A stretch of DNA of 33,669 nt from Bryobacterales bacterium (GCA_016789745.1 JAEUQF010000244.1:1-33669), one strand, 5' to 3'. Positions 1 through 7,883 are shown, counted from the first letter of the stretch. Notes: generated from the letters alone by a model not told the origin. Numbers and translations: made by a program.

Positions 1-1
1 C

Positions 2-118
2 CGTAAGATCAACTATGACGGCTGCCTGGTGTTCGAGATCGGCGGCCCGGGCAACGAAATCGTCAACAACCTCCGCACCGCCAAAGGCAAACTGGAAGCC
101 TGGATGCGCAACGGCTGA
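2..118 (+). CDS. C-terminal fragment of a probable sugar phosphate isomerase/epimerase
   Basis: The first 38 codons in this frame read to a TGA at 116-118 and form the end of a protein that starts outside the window. The piece NYDGCLVFEIGGPG resembles the last strand of xylose-isomerase-like TIM barrels (AP endonuclease family 2), where a YDG...E motif supplies a metal-binding glutamate near the C-terminus; a short helix follows and ends the protein. The stop lies 14 nt before the GH88/GH105-type gene, so the two are probably co-transcribed, which would fit carbohydrate use. The family call rests on one short motif and is tentative. Confidence 0.5.
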   Translation, partial: RKINYDGCLVFEIGGPGNEIVNNLRTAKGKLEAWMRNG

Positions 119-132
119 GTATCATAGGGAGC

Positions 133-1605
133 ATGCGTCTGTGCCTGACCCTGCTCTCGGCGGCTCTCACCGCGATGGCGGCCGACCGCGTTCCCTTCGG
201 CCTCACACTCGATCAGAAAGTCATTGAGGCGTGGGCGAGTCCCGCGGAACCCGGCCTGCCGCGCGTCGTCTGGATCGGCGGCCTGGATGGCAAAGCCAAC
301 GATGAACTCCAGAAGGAGTTCCAGGCATGGGACCGGAACCGCAGCCGCAAACGCATCGAACTGTGGGCGATCCCCAACGCTAACCCCGCCGGCGAAAAGC
401 TTGTCTTCCCACCCACCGGCGATGCCTATCGCGAGAACGCCACCGCCAACGCGCTCTGGCGTTCCCTTGCAACCCTGGCGCCTGACCTCGTTCTCATCAG
501 CGGTCCCGATTCGGGCCTTGCCGCCGTGCTCAGTAGCCAACGCGTCGCCACGGTTGGCGCTATCCCCGCCCGCGTTGTCACGGGCAGCCTGCGCAAGGCC
601 ATGGGCAACGACATCCCCAAGTCGCCGGCGCGCACCGAAATCGAAGCCCGCCAGGTACGCACGCCCCGAGAAGTCGCTCTCCAGATGGCCAAAGTCTACG
701 GCAACGAACTGCAGCAGGTGGCCTACATCCCCGCCTTCGCTGTCTGGGGCAGGCTGCGTTTAGGCGAACTCGCCCATGCTGAAGCGCTCGCCGCGCCTTA
801 CATCAATGGGCAGAAGAACAGCCTCGACAAGGCCACGAGCAGCCATCTTTCCGGCCACCTTATCTTCGCCGAACTTGCGGAGAAGACCGGCAACAGGGCC
901 TACGTCGACCGCGTCCGCGCTGCCGCCGATATGGGCTTTAGTCCGTCCGGCGAAATGCTGGAATCCATGCCGATGCACAGCAAGATGAGCGACTCCGTCT
1001 TCATGGGTTGCCCCATCCTTGTCAAAGCCGGCAAGCTCACCGGAGAGCGCAAGTACTTCGACATGGCACACAAGCATTACCGCTTCATGAAAGCCATGGA
1101 CCTGCGTCCTGACGGCCTCTGGCGCCATAGCCCCGCCGACGAAGCCGCCTGGGGGCGCGGCAACGCCTTCGCCATTCTCGGCCTCGCACTTTCCCTCAGC
1201 GACCTGCCCAAGGATCACCCTGCCTACGACGAAATGCTCCGCGATTACCGCAGCCTTGTCGCCGCGCTCGCCAAACAACAGGATTCCACGGGCATGTTCC
1301 GCCAAGTCATCGATTTCCCCGGTGCCTACCGCGAACTCAGTTCTACCTCCATAATCGGCGCCATGATCCACCGCGGCGTCAAGCGGGGCTGGCTCGACGA
1401 GAAGACCCACGCACCCCTCGTCCAAAAGGCGTGGAGAGCGGTTTCCGCCCGCACATCCCCCCGCGGAGAACTCATCGATGTTTGCGAGGGCACCGGTGCC
1501 ATGAAGTCCCTCACCGATTACCTACGCCGCAAAGCGCTGCTCGGCACGGACCCGCGTGGCGGAGCCATGCTCCTGTTGTTTTCCACTGAACTCGCGGGTT
1601 TATAG
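133..1605 (+). CDS. Secreted GH88/GH105-type hydrolase with degenerate M14-like N-terminal domain
   Basis: The protein has 490 residues and a short Sec signal peptide ending near AMAA (residues 14-17). From about residue 185 to the end it resembles the alpha/alpha-barrel hydrolases of GH88/GH105, which cleave unsaturated uronic acid from pectin (rhamnogalacturonan) or glycosaminoglycan fragments. The visible signatures are SDSVFMGCPIL with D287 at the place of the catalytic aspartate, and WGRGN at 340-344. The N-terminal third (about 20-165) looks like an M14 carboxypeptidase core: VVWIGGLDG, then IPNANPAG, then PDLVLISGPDSG. The expected zinc-binding HxxE and later His are absent, so this half is unlikely to be a working peptidase. 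It follows a probable sugar isomerase at 14 nt. Export to the periplasm or beyond is inferred; the exact substrate is not visible. Confidence 0.8.
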   Translation: MRLCLTLLSAALTAMAADRVPFGLTLDQKVIEAWASPAEPGLPRVVWIGGLDGKANDELQKEFQAWDRNRSRKRIELWAIPNANPAGEKLVFPPTGDAYRENATANALWRSLATLAPDLVLISGPDSGLAAVLSSQRVATVGAIPARVVTGSLRKAMGNDIPKSPARTEIEARQVRTPREVALQMAKVYGNELQQVAYIPAFAVWGRLRLGELAHAEALAAPYINGQKNSLDKATSSHLSGHLIFAELAEKTGNRAYVDRVRAAADMGFSPSGEMLESMPMHSKMSDSVFMGCPILVKAGKLTGERKYFDMAHKHYRFMKAMDLRPDGLWRHSPADEAAWGRGNAFAILGLALSLSDLPKDHPAYDEMLRDYRSLVAALAKQQDSTGMFRQVIDFPGAYRELSSTSIIGAMIHRGVKRGWLDEKTHAPLVQKAWRAVSARTSPRGELIDVCEGTGAMKSLTDYLRRKALLGTDPRGGAMLLLFSTELAGL

Positions 1606-1651
1606 CCCGCCACTAACTTTTCCAACTTACTTAAAAATAACTCTTGCAATC

Positions 1652-1694
1652 CGCGACTCACTCCGGTTATCCTGATTGAGTCGCGAGGTTATCC
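1652..1694. promoter_or_regulatory. Inverted repeat overlapped by a GGTTATCC direct repeat
   Basis: CGCGACTCA at 1652-1660 pairs perfectly with TGAGTCGCG at 1677-1685. GGTTATCC occurs at 1665-1672 and again at 1687-1694, 22 bp apart start to start, about two helical turns. This is typical of a protein-binding site, but the regulator is unknown. It lies just before a small possible ORF and about 250 bp before a tRNA gene. Confidence 0.4.
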
Positions 1695-1696
1695 CC

Positions 1697-1804
1697 ATGC
1701 CACAGTACAACGCCATACATTGCAATCGGAACCAGGGAACGAATCCCTCCGATCCGGCGTTCGGCATGTCCCGCGATTCCATCCTTTGGCGCGGCAGACA
1801 GTAA
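1697..1804 (+). CDS. Possible 35-residue peptide of unknown function
   Basis: An ATG at 1697 opens a 35-codon frame ending in TAA at 1802-1804. A GAGG at 1685-1688 gives a plausible ribosome-binding site 8 nt before the start, and the inverted/direct repeat lies immediately upstream. The peptide begins MPQYNAIHCNRN and is polar, with no signal sequence or membrane segment. No family is recognised. The ORF is short enough to occur by chance, so this is only a candidate. Confidence 0.2.
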   Translation: MPQYNAIHCNRNQGTNPSDPAFGMSRDSILWRGRQ

Positions 1805-1946
1805 GCCCGGCGCCTCATCGATTCTCCAACGTCTGGTTGACGCGTCCTTGCTCCTATCGTCCCGGCTTCAATCCCCGGGCGGGTGCGGGTAATCGCTGAT
1901 TCCTCCGTATGCCGGAGCGCGGACACTGCGTCAATTGGCCACCACC

Positions 1947-2022
1947 GTGTGTATAGCTCAATCGGGTAGGGCAGCAGACTCATAATCTGCGGGTTGCGGG
2001 TTCGACTCCCGTTACACAGCCA
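1947..2022 (+). tRNA. tRNA with CAU anticodon (Met-type), atypical acceptor stem
   Basis: The cloverleaf reads: D stem GCTC/GGGC (1956-1959, 1969-1972), anticodon stem GCAGA/TCTGC (1974-1978, 1986-1990) around loop CTCATAA with anticodon CAT at 1981-1983, a 5-nt variable loop, and T arm GCGGG-TTCGACT-CCCGT (1996-2012). The acceptor strands GTGTGTA (1947-1953) and TACACAG (2013-2019) pair at only six positions; the first would be G opposite G. A CCA at 2020-2022 follows G2019, which suits a six-pair acceptor with G as discriminator. The anticodon stem lacks the three G:C pairs of initiator tRNA, so elongator Met or lysidine-modified Ile are the options. The mismatch leaves some doubt that it is fully functional. 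Confidence 0.75.
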
Positions 2023-2090
2023 CTGCAAATGGCTCCTCCACACACGGCATCCGCGCCGGACACCGTTTCGGCGTAACTTACTCGCGTCCC

Positions 2091-2119
2091 ACCTGTCGGC
2101 AGCCGTATCGCCGCCAGGT
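2091..2119 (+). other. Hairpin upstream of the slipin gene
   Basis: ACCTG (2091-2095) pairs with CAGGT (2115-2119), and GGC (2098-2100) pairs with GCC (2110-2112), separated by a symmetrical 2x2 internal mismatch and closed by a 9-nt loop. It is 165 bp before the slipin start, with no T-run after it. It could be a structured leader or chance. Confidence 0.25.
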
Positions 2120-2160
2120 AATAACTCTGAGTACTAACTGCGCACCATAACTTCCGCCCT

Positions 2161-2199
2161 GCGGTAAGTGAGGGAATGCTGTCGATTCACTTACCCCGC
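2161..2199. promoter_or_regulatory. Inverted repeat TAAGTGA/TCACTTA before the slipin gene
   Basis: TAAGTGA at 2165-2171 and TCACTTA at 2187-2193 form a perfect 7-bp inverted repeat with 15 bp between. GCGG (2161-2164) and CCGC (2196-2199) could extend it past a small bulge. No T-run follows, so an operator or leader hairpin for the gene starting at 2285 is likelier than a terminator. Confidence 0.35.
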
Positions 2200-2284
2200 G
2201 AGAAGCCGTGGGAGACGTGTGCGCCGGCGCGGATCCACACCCAAGCTTTGCTGTAACTGATCAACGAAAGGTAGGTGATTCTTC

Positions 2285-3397
2285 GTGTTGTTCTACAAGC
2301 GGATTCTGGTGGGCGACAACCAACGTGCCCTCCTGTTCCGAAATGAGCGGCTGGTCGAGATCCTTGGTCCCGGTGTGTATTTCCGTGCGCAGGTCCTGAA
2401 CACCCTGCGGGTGGAGATCCACTCCGTCACCTCCCTGGTGTTCACAAGCGAAACGATCGACTTCCTTGTGACCCAGCGCCCGGATCTCGTTGCCGAGCAC
2501 TTCCTCATCGTCCAAACCGGCGACCTGCAGGTGGCGCTCGTCCGTATGAACGGCATTCTCATCCGTGTGGTCGGCCCCGGTTGCCGCGTCCTGTTCTGGA
2601 AGGGCTACCGCGACCTCACGGCGCAGATGGTGAACGTACTCGATTCCCCCGAAGTCGACAAGGACTTAACTCTTGCGCTAATGAAACTGGGGCGCGAATC
2701 GCTGGCATTGTTCACGGCTGTGGAAGAGAACAAGGCGGGCCTGCTCTATCTCGACAATCGCTTTGTGCGCGTCCTGGAAGCCGGAAGCTACGGCTTCTGG
2801 GCCATTCGCGCGCCGCGTGTGGACGTGATCGACCTGCGCCGGCAGACCCTCGAGGTCTCCGGCCAGGACATCCTCACCAAGGACAAGGTCACGCTCCGTG
2901 TGAACATCACCGCTGAGTTCAAGGTCAACGATCCGGTGAAGGCCGGAACGCTGGTCAAGAGCTTCAGCGATCATCTCTACCGCCAGTTGCAGTTGGCGGT
3001 GCGCCAGACCCTCGGCAAGCGCACACTCGACGAGGTGTTGGCCGACAAAGTTGACGTGGACCCCGCCATGCTGGCCGAGGTCCGCGCCGAGATGGCCACG
3101 CTGGGTATCGACGTCGGTATCATCGCCCTCAAGGATGTCATCCTGCCGGGCGAGATCCGCGAGATCCTGAACCAGGTGGTGGCGGCGGAGAAGCAGGCGC
3201 AAGCCAACCTGATCCGCCGCCGTGAGGAAACGGCTGCCACCCGCAGTCTGCTCAACACGGCCAACCTGATGAAGGACCACCCGGTGCTGATGCGCCTGAA
3301 GGAACTGGAAACGTTGGAGAAGCTCACTGAGAAAGTGGGGAGCGTCACCCTCCACGGCACCGGCTTCCAGTCGCTGTTAACCAAATTGATGGACTAA
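2285..3397 (+). CDS. Slipin/stomatin-like SPFH (band 7) protein with repeated N-terminal unit
   Basis: This 370-residue protein belongs to the SPFH/band 7 superfamily, whose members assemble on membranes as scaffolds. The SPFH core lies at about 170-310: a DVIDLRRQTLEVSGQDILTK stretch, then VTLRVNITAEFKV, then a helix and GIDVGIIALKDVILP. A helical tail follows (RRREETAATRS onward). Unlike classic slipins it has no clear N-terminal transmembrane segment. Instead a motif of the form ALL-x-N-x-L-V-x-x-GPG occurs three times, near residues 14-32, 84-104 and 150-170. The start is a GTG with AAAGGTAGG about 9 nt upstream, preferred because no ATG fits. A hairpin overlaps the stop codon. The gene stands alone between a tRNA and a TonB receptor; its partner is not apparent. 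Confidence 0.8.
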   Translation: MLFYKRILVGDNQRALLFRNERLVEILGPGVYFRAQVLNTLRVEIHSVTSLVFTSETIDFLVTQRPDLVAEHFLIVQTGDLQVALVRMNGILIRVVGPGCRVLFWKGYRDLTAQMVNVLDSPEVDKDLTLALMKLGRESLALFTAVEENKAGLLYLDNRFVRVLEAGSYGFWAIRAPRVDVIDLRRQTLEVSGQDILTKDKVTLRVNITAEFKVNDPVKAGTLVKSFSDHLYRQLQLAVRQTLGKRTLDEVLADKVDVDPAMLAEVRAEMATLGIDVGIIALKDVILPGEIREILNQVVAAEKQAQANLIRRREETAATRSLLNTANLMKDHPVLMRLKELETLEKLTEKVGSVTLHGTGFQSLLTKLMD

Positions 3398-3417
3398 GGC
3401 GGGTTGCGGCCCGCCTT
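3396..3417 (+). terminator. Hairpin overlapping the slipin stop codon
   Basis: AAGGCGGG (3396-3403) pairs with CCCGCCTT (3410-3417) across a 6-nt loop. It begins inside the TAA stop. The T-run is weak (GCCTTCCC follows), so termination may be partial. Confidence 0.6.
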
Positions 3418-3482
3418 GCCTTCCCGCTCGAATCGTTCCGCACTCCCCCATTCCCGGTACTCCTGTCCAGCGTTCTGTACGT

Positions 3483-3488
3483 TACAAT
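3483..3488 (+). promoter_or_regulatory. Possible -10 box for the TonB receptor gene
   Basis: TACAAT lies in a locally AT-rich patch about 105 nt before the receptor start. No convincing -35 hexamer is seen 16-18 bp upstream, so this is a weak candidate. Confidence 0.25.
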
Positions 3489-3592
3489 AGAGCAAATTTT
3501 CACATGGCCCACGTCGGCCGCGGTGGAACTCTCCACGCGGACCGTGAGGTTTTGTTCTCGCCCAAGTCTGGAAAGGAGTTCAACCGCACCTT

Positions 3593-6500
3593 ATGAGAAG
3601 ACTGCTTCTCTGTCTATTGCTATTGCTCTGCACGTCCGGCGCAATGCTTGCGCAGACGTTCGGAGACATTTCAGGGGAAGTTCGCGACGAGTCCGGCGCC
3701 GTGGTTGCCGGGGTCAGCGTCACCCTTACCAACGTCGGCACTAACGCGACTCGGAGCACCGAATCGAATGACCAGGGAGTCTACGCGTTCCCTGCTCTAC
3801 AGCCGGGAGAATACGTTCTTAAAGCCGAAAAGCAAGGCTTCAAGACGTTCAACCGTACCGGTATCCAGATCGAAGTGCAGCTGAGCGCCCGCATCAATAT
3901 CGACATGCAGGTCGGCGCCGTCTCCGAATCGATTGAAGTGTCCGCCCAGGCCGCCCTGCTCCAGAGCGAGAATGCTACCGTCGGTACCGTTATCGACAAC
4001 AAGCGTATTCTCGAACTGCCGCTCGCCGGCCGCAATGCCTTCAACCTGGTTGCTCTGGCCCCGAACGTCAGCTTTGGCTTCCCGGCTGCCGGGCAGGCCG
4101 GCTCCCGTCAGGGTGGCATCCGCTCGGATCAATCGATCTCGGTGGGCGGCCAGCGCGCCAACTATAACCGCTACACCCTCGACGGCGTCGAAAACACCGA
4201 CCCCAACTTCAACACCTTCGTCGTCCTGCCTTCGGTCGATGCGCTGCAGGAATTCAAGGTCCAGAGCGGTGTCTACCCCGCCGAGTTCGGCCGCGGCGCC
4301 ACTCAGATCAACATGTCCACCAAGTCCGGCACCAACGACTATCACGGCACGTTGTTCTACTTCCTCCGCAACGACAAGCTCGACGCCAAGAACTATGCCT
4401 TCACCGCCGCCCGTCCCGCCAAGGATCCGTTCAAGTGGAACCAGTTCGGCTTCACGCTCGGCGGCCCTGTCTCGATCCCCAAAATCATCGACGGCAAGAA
4501 CCGCCTGTTTTTCATGACGAACTATGAGTGGTTCCGCCAGCGGCGCCAGGTGCAATCGGTCAACAGCGTTCCCAGCGTGGTCATGCACAGCGGGAACTTC
4601 AACGAGCTGACGCTGCTCGCCACCAGCAACGCCACACAGTCGGTCGGAATCTTTGACCCGCGCACCCGCGTTGCCGGCAGCAACACCGCCGCACCATTCC
4701 CGGGCAACGTCATCCCCACCTCGCGCATCTCCGGCATTTCCCGCCAGATGCTGGAGTTTCTGCCCGCCCCCAACCTCAACAACCCGGACCTCCGCAACAA
4801 CTTTGTCCAGGCCCAGGGCCGTCCCATCAATCGCGACCAGTTCACCGGCCGCTTCGATGTGGTGGAAAGCTCCGCCTCGCAGTGGTCCGGCCGCTATAGC
4901 TGGGGCGATGAGAACCAACTCATCGAGTCGCTGCGGCTGAACGGCGATGCCATCGTCACCAACTTCCGTCAGTACATGGTCTCGAACACCCGCGTGCTCA
5001 CCTCGGCCACGGTCAACGAGCTCCGCTTCGGCTACACCAAGTTCTACAACACCAACGGCCCTGAGCTCGCCTTCACGCGCGACGTCGTCAGTGAATTGAA
5101 GATCCCTGGGCTCGCCGGCGGTCCTGCGGTCCAGTGGGGTATTCCTAATGTCTCCCTGCAGGGCGTCTACGCCGGCTTCGGCAACAGTTCCGAAGGCCCG
5201 TACGAGAACAACAACGCCTCCATCCAGTTCGTCGACAACTTCTCGTGGGTTCGCGGTAAGCATAGCTTCAAGTTCGGCGGCGAAATCCGCCAGGACCGCT
5301 ATGACCAGGTCGGCAACCAGTTCGCCCGCGGCCAGTTCACCTTCACCCGCAACGCCACCCAGAGCCTCGCGGTCACCGGCCGCTCGGGCGATCCCTTCGC
5401 CGACTTCCTGCTGGGCGAAACCTTCCAGGCCGAAGCCGCCGTCTCCATCGCTCAGGCCAAGTTCCGGTCTACCGGCTTTGCCCTCTACTTCGATGACGTC
5501 TGGAAGGCCACACAGAAGCTAACCGTCAACTTCGGTCTCCGCTACGAACTGACGCCGCCCTGGGAAGACCAGACTGGCACGCTTTTCAACGGCATTGTCC
5601 CGTTCGATGCCAAGATGACGCTGGCAAACGCCAACGTCACAGACCCGAACCTCTTCCCGTTCTTCCAACGCCAGGGCGCCGCGCGCCAGAACTGCTATGA
5701 GGGCATCAACCTCCGCTGGCCGAACATCGCCACCCGCTGCGATGGCTCGCTCGGCAACCGGCTGGTCGGCATCGATAAGAATGACTGGGCTCCCCGCCTT
5801 GGCATTTCCTGGTCGCCGACCGCCAAGTGGGTCCTCCGCGCCGGCGCCGGCGTCTTCTACAGCCAGGACACGGGCAACCCCCGCTTCGACATGGCTCGCA
5901 ACCTCGCCGGCCGCCTTCGTGACAACTCCAACCAGCAGTTGCCGAACCTCACCTGGAGCAATGCCCTCGCTTCGGTTGCCGGCGGCGTCGCCAACGTTCC
6001 CCGGCCCTACACGTTCGCCAACCCCTACGATCGCCGCACGCCCTACACCCAGCAGTGGATGCTGAATGTGCAGCGCGAACTGCCCTCGAACATGGTGCTG
6101 GAAGTCGGCTACCTCGGCAGCGTTTCCCATCGCCTGGAATCCCTCCGCGCCGTAAACGAAGCGCTCCCGGCCGATCCACGCATCGACCGCCGCTCGGTTC
6201 CGGATCGCTCTCCGTTCCCGACCTTCGGCCGCATCCAGCTTGTGGACAACGGCGGCAACGGCAACTACCACTCGCTGGCGACCAAGTTCACCAAACGCTA
6301 CTCCAATGGCTTGACGTACCTGGTCAGCTATACCTTCGGCAAGTCCATCGACACCGCTACCGCCATCCGCAACCTCGGCGGCGACACCCTGTTCCCCCAG
6401 AACAGCTACTGCCGTGATTGCGAACGCGCCCGGTCGAGCCATGACGTCCGCCACCGCGTCGTCACCTCCGCCATCTGGGATCTCCCCTTCGGCCGCGGCC

Positions 6501-6991
6501 GCCAGATGGAGATCGCCAACCCCGTCGGCAATGCCATCGCGGGCGGCTGGCAGTTGAGCACCATTATGACGCTGCAGACCGGCTTCCCCATCACCGTTAC
6601 CAACGGCTTGGATACGTCCAACGTCGGCGGCTTCTTCGATCGCCCCAATGCGACCGGCCAGAAGCCCGATCTGCCCCGCGGGCAGCAGGATCCGCAGCGC
6701 TTCTTCAACACCGGCGCCTTCGTCGTCAACAACATCGGCGAATTCGGCAATGTCGGCCGCAACACCCTCAACTCGCCCGGCATCATTGGCTGGGACTTCA
6801 GCATGCTCAAGAACTTCAACCTGAAGTCAGACCGCCGCTATCTGCAGCTCCGCTTTGAGTGGTTCAACTTCCCGAATCACCCGAACTGGGGCAACCCGAA
6901 CACTAATGTCAGCTCCGGCGGCTTCGGCCAGATCACTGGAACGCGCAATAACATGCGGCAGTTGCAGGTGGGCATGAAGCTCAACTTCTAA
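3593..6991 (+). CDS. TonB-dependent receptor, Oar-like, with carboxypeptidase-regulatory domain
   Basis: This 1132-residue outer-membrane protein is of the type greatly expanded in Acidobacteriota. A Sec signal peptide (about 1-21, ending MLAQ) is followed by a carboxypeptidase-regulatory-like beta-sandwich (about 25-105: GDISGEVRDESGAVVAGVSV, later GVYAFPALQPGEYVL). A plug domain follows from about 115 (LELPLAGRNAFNLVALAPNV, then YTLDGVENTD and VYPAEFGRGA), then a long beta-barrel to the end. The last residue is Phe (VGMKLNF), as expected for BAM-dependent insertion. Such receptors import large or scarce substrates, often glycans, using TonB energy; the ligand cannot be read here. GGAG at 3575-3578 lies 14 nt before the ATG. 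It appears to be a single-gene unit closed by a strong terminator. No SusD-like partner is present, as is usual in this phylum. Confidence 0.93.
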   Translation: MRRLLLCLLLLLCTSGAMLAQTFGDISGEVRDESGAVVAGVSVTLTNVGTNATRSTESNDQGVYAFPALQPGEYVLKAEKQGFKTFNRTGIQIEVQLSARINIDMQVGAVSESIEVSAQAALLQSENATVGTVIDNKRILELPLAGRNAFNLVALAPNVSFGFPAAGQAGSRQGGIRSDQSISVGGQRANYNRYTLDGVENTDPNFNTFVVLPSVDALQEFKVQSGVYPAEFGRGATQINMSTKSGTNDYHGTLFYFLRNDKLDAKNYAFTAARPAKDPFKWNQFGFTLGGPVSIPKIIDGKNRLFFMTNYEWFRQRRQVQSVNSVPSVVMHSGNFNELTLLATSNATQSVGIFDPRTRVAGSNTAAPFPGNVIPTSRISGISRQMLEFLPAPNLNNPDLRNNFVQAQGRPINRDQFTGRFDVVESSASQWSGRYSWGDENQLIESLRLNGDAIVTNFRQYMVSNTRVLTSATVNELRFGYTKFYNTNGPELAFTRDVVSELKIPGLAGGPAVQWGIPNVSLQGVYAGFGNSSEGPYENNNASIQFVDNFSWVRGKHSFKFGGEIRQDRYDQVGNQFARGQFTFTRNATQSLAVTGRSGDPFADFLLGETFQAEAAVSIAQAKFRSTGFALYFDDVWKATQKLTVNFGLRYELTPPWEDQTGTLFNGIVPFDAKMTLANANVTDPNLFPFFQRQGAARQNCYEGINLRWPNIATRCDGSLGNRLVGIDKNDWAPRLGISWSPTAKWVLRAGAGVFYSQDTGNPRFDMARNLAGRLRDNSNQQLPNLTWSNALASVAGGVANVPRPYTFANPYDRRTPYTQQWMLNVQRELPSNMVLEVGYLGSVSHRLESLRAVNEALPADPRIDRRSVPDRSPFPTFGRIQLVDNGGNGNYHSLATKFTKRYSNGLTYLVSYTFGKSIDTATAIRNLGGDTLFPQNSYCRDCERARSSHDVRHRVVTSAIWDLPFGRGRQMEIANPVGNAIAGGWQLSTIMTLQTGFPITVTNGLDTSNVGGFFDRPNATGQKPDLPRGQQDPQRFFNTGAFVVNNIGEFGNVGRNTLNSPGIIGWDFSMLKNFNLKSDRRYLQLRFEWFNFPNHPNWGNPNTNVSSGGFGQITGTRNNMRQLQVGMKLNF

Positions 6992-7015
6992 CCGCTGCGC
7001 GACTCGCGTTGATAA

Positions 7016-7052
7016 GGGCCGGCCGCTCCTTCCCGGAGAGGCCGGCCTTTTC
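7016..7052 (+). terminator. Intrinsic terminator after the TonB receptor
   Basis: A perfect GGCCGGCC inverted repeat (7017-7024 with 7040-7047) encloses a 15-nt loop and is followed by TTTTCTT. It sits 25 nt after the receptor stop. It also lies downstream of the PHP gene on the other strand, but lacks a T-run in that direction. Confidence 0.85.
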
Positions 7053-7061
7053 TTGCCTAAC

Positions 7062-7883
7062 TCACCCCCCAAACCGCTCCCGCAGCCTCTCCAAAACCCA
7101 ATCCTCCACCTGCGCCCCACCTAACTTGACATGCGGCTTCACCGTCCCATGAAAGTCCGATCCGCCCGTCACCGCCAACCCGTACTTGTCGGCAATCTGC
7201 CGGTACTCGCTCTGCACCAGCGCCCCGTGATCGCTATGCTGCACCTCCACGGCACGCAGCCCCTTATCCGCCAGACCGGCAACAAACCTCTCCACTGACG
7301 GTACCCGCACCCTTACCGGATGCGCCAGCGAACTCACCCCGCCGGCATCATTGATCTGCTGAATCGCCTCTTCAATCGGCGGCCCTTCGTGCTTTACGAA
7401 CGCCACGCCGTCCTCACCCAGGTAGCGGTCGAAGGCCTCCTCATAACTGCGCGCGTAGCCCTTCTGCATCAGCACCCGCGCAAAGTGCGGGCGCCCTGTC
7501 ATCCGCCGCCCTACCGCTTCCACCTCTTCGAACTCGATCCGGATCCCCAGCGTCTGCAGCTTCTTCACCAGCCGCACATTGCGGTCCCGCCGCTGCAATT
7601 GCCCTTCATGGATCCACTTCCGGAACGCAACCCCCGGCTCGCCGCTCAGGAAATACCCCAGCAGGTGCACACTCTGCCCCGCCGCCCGTGTGGTCACCTC
7701 AATCCCGCAGATCAGCTCCAACCCCACCGGCCGCGGTAATCGCAGAGCATGGTCATAGCCGGTGAAGTCGTCATGATCGGTAATCCCCAAGGCCGACAGA
7801 CCCACCTCGCCCGCCAGCGCCAGCAGTTCCTCCGGCGACGAACTTCCATCTGAAAAATAGGTATGAGAGTGAAGATCAATCAC
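7062..7883 (-). CDS. PHP-domain phosphoesterase, RNase AM/YciV-like
   Basis: This 273-residue PHP-fold metal-dependent phosphoesterase is close in layout to E. coli RNase AM (YciV), which removes 5' nucleotides from RNA and 3',5'-bisphosphonucleotides. Visible metal-site motifs are DLHSHTYFSDG (H5, H7, D12), GITDHDD (D36, H37, D38), E62 in CGIEVT, H133 in GRPHFARV, H188 in SLAHP and GGSDFHG (D243, H245). All the family's ligand motifs appear intact, so it should be active, probably in the cytosol. The start is GTG at 7883; it overlaps the stop of the preceding gene by 4 nt (GTGA), implying translational coupling in the cytochrome/PQQ operon. Why a nucleic-acid or nucleotide phosphoesterase belongs there is unclear. 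Confidence 0.85.
   Translation of the reverse strand: MIDLHSHTYFSDGSSSPEELLALAGEVGLSALGITDHDDFTGYDHALRLPRPVGLELICGIEVTTRAAGQSVHLLGYFLSGEPGVAFRKWIHEGQLQRRDRNVRLVKKLQTLGIRIEFEEVEAVGRRMTGRPHFARVLMQKGYARSYEEAFDRYLGEDGVAFVKHEGPPIEEAIQQINDAGGVSSLAHPVRVRVPSVERFVAGLADKGLRAVEVQHSDHGALVQSEYRQIADKYGLAVTGGSDFHGTVKPHVKLGGAQVEDWVLERLRERFGG

Larger units (their letters stand above)
1606..1946. other. Non-coding stretch between GH gene and tRNA
   Basis: I find no convincing long gene here. It holds a 9-bp perfect inverted repeat (1652-1660 with 1677-1685), a GGTTATCC direct repeat and a possible 35-codon ORF, all listed separately. The remainder, 1805-1946, is GC-rich with no clear structure or coding sign. 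Confidence 0.5.

Noticed and set aside
1665..1694. GGTTATCC repeats as DnaA boxes of a replication origin
   Set aside because: The DnaA consensus needs TTATCCACA or close; both copies diverge after TTATCC, only two exist, and dnaA/dnaN/gyr genes are absent.
3797..5263. Long antisense frame (488 codons) inside the TonB receptor gene
   Set aside because: It is a shadow of GC-rich codon periodicity. The sense frame gives a full receptor with all domains, and the antisense product has no motif, signal or ribosome site.
7016..7052. GGCCGGCC repeat as a recombination or restriction-linked site
   Set aside because: The placement just after a stop codon with a following T-run is fully explained by an intrinsic terminator.
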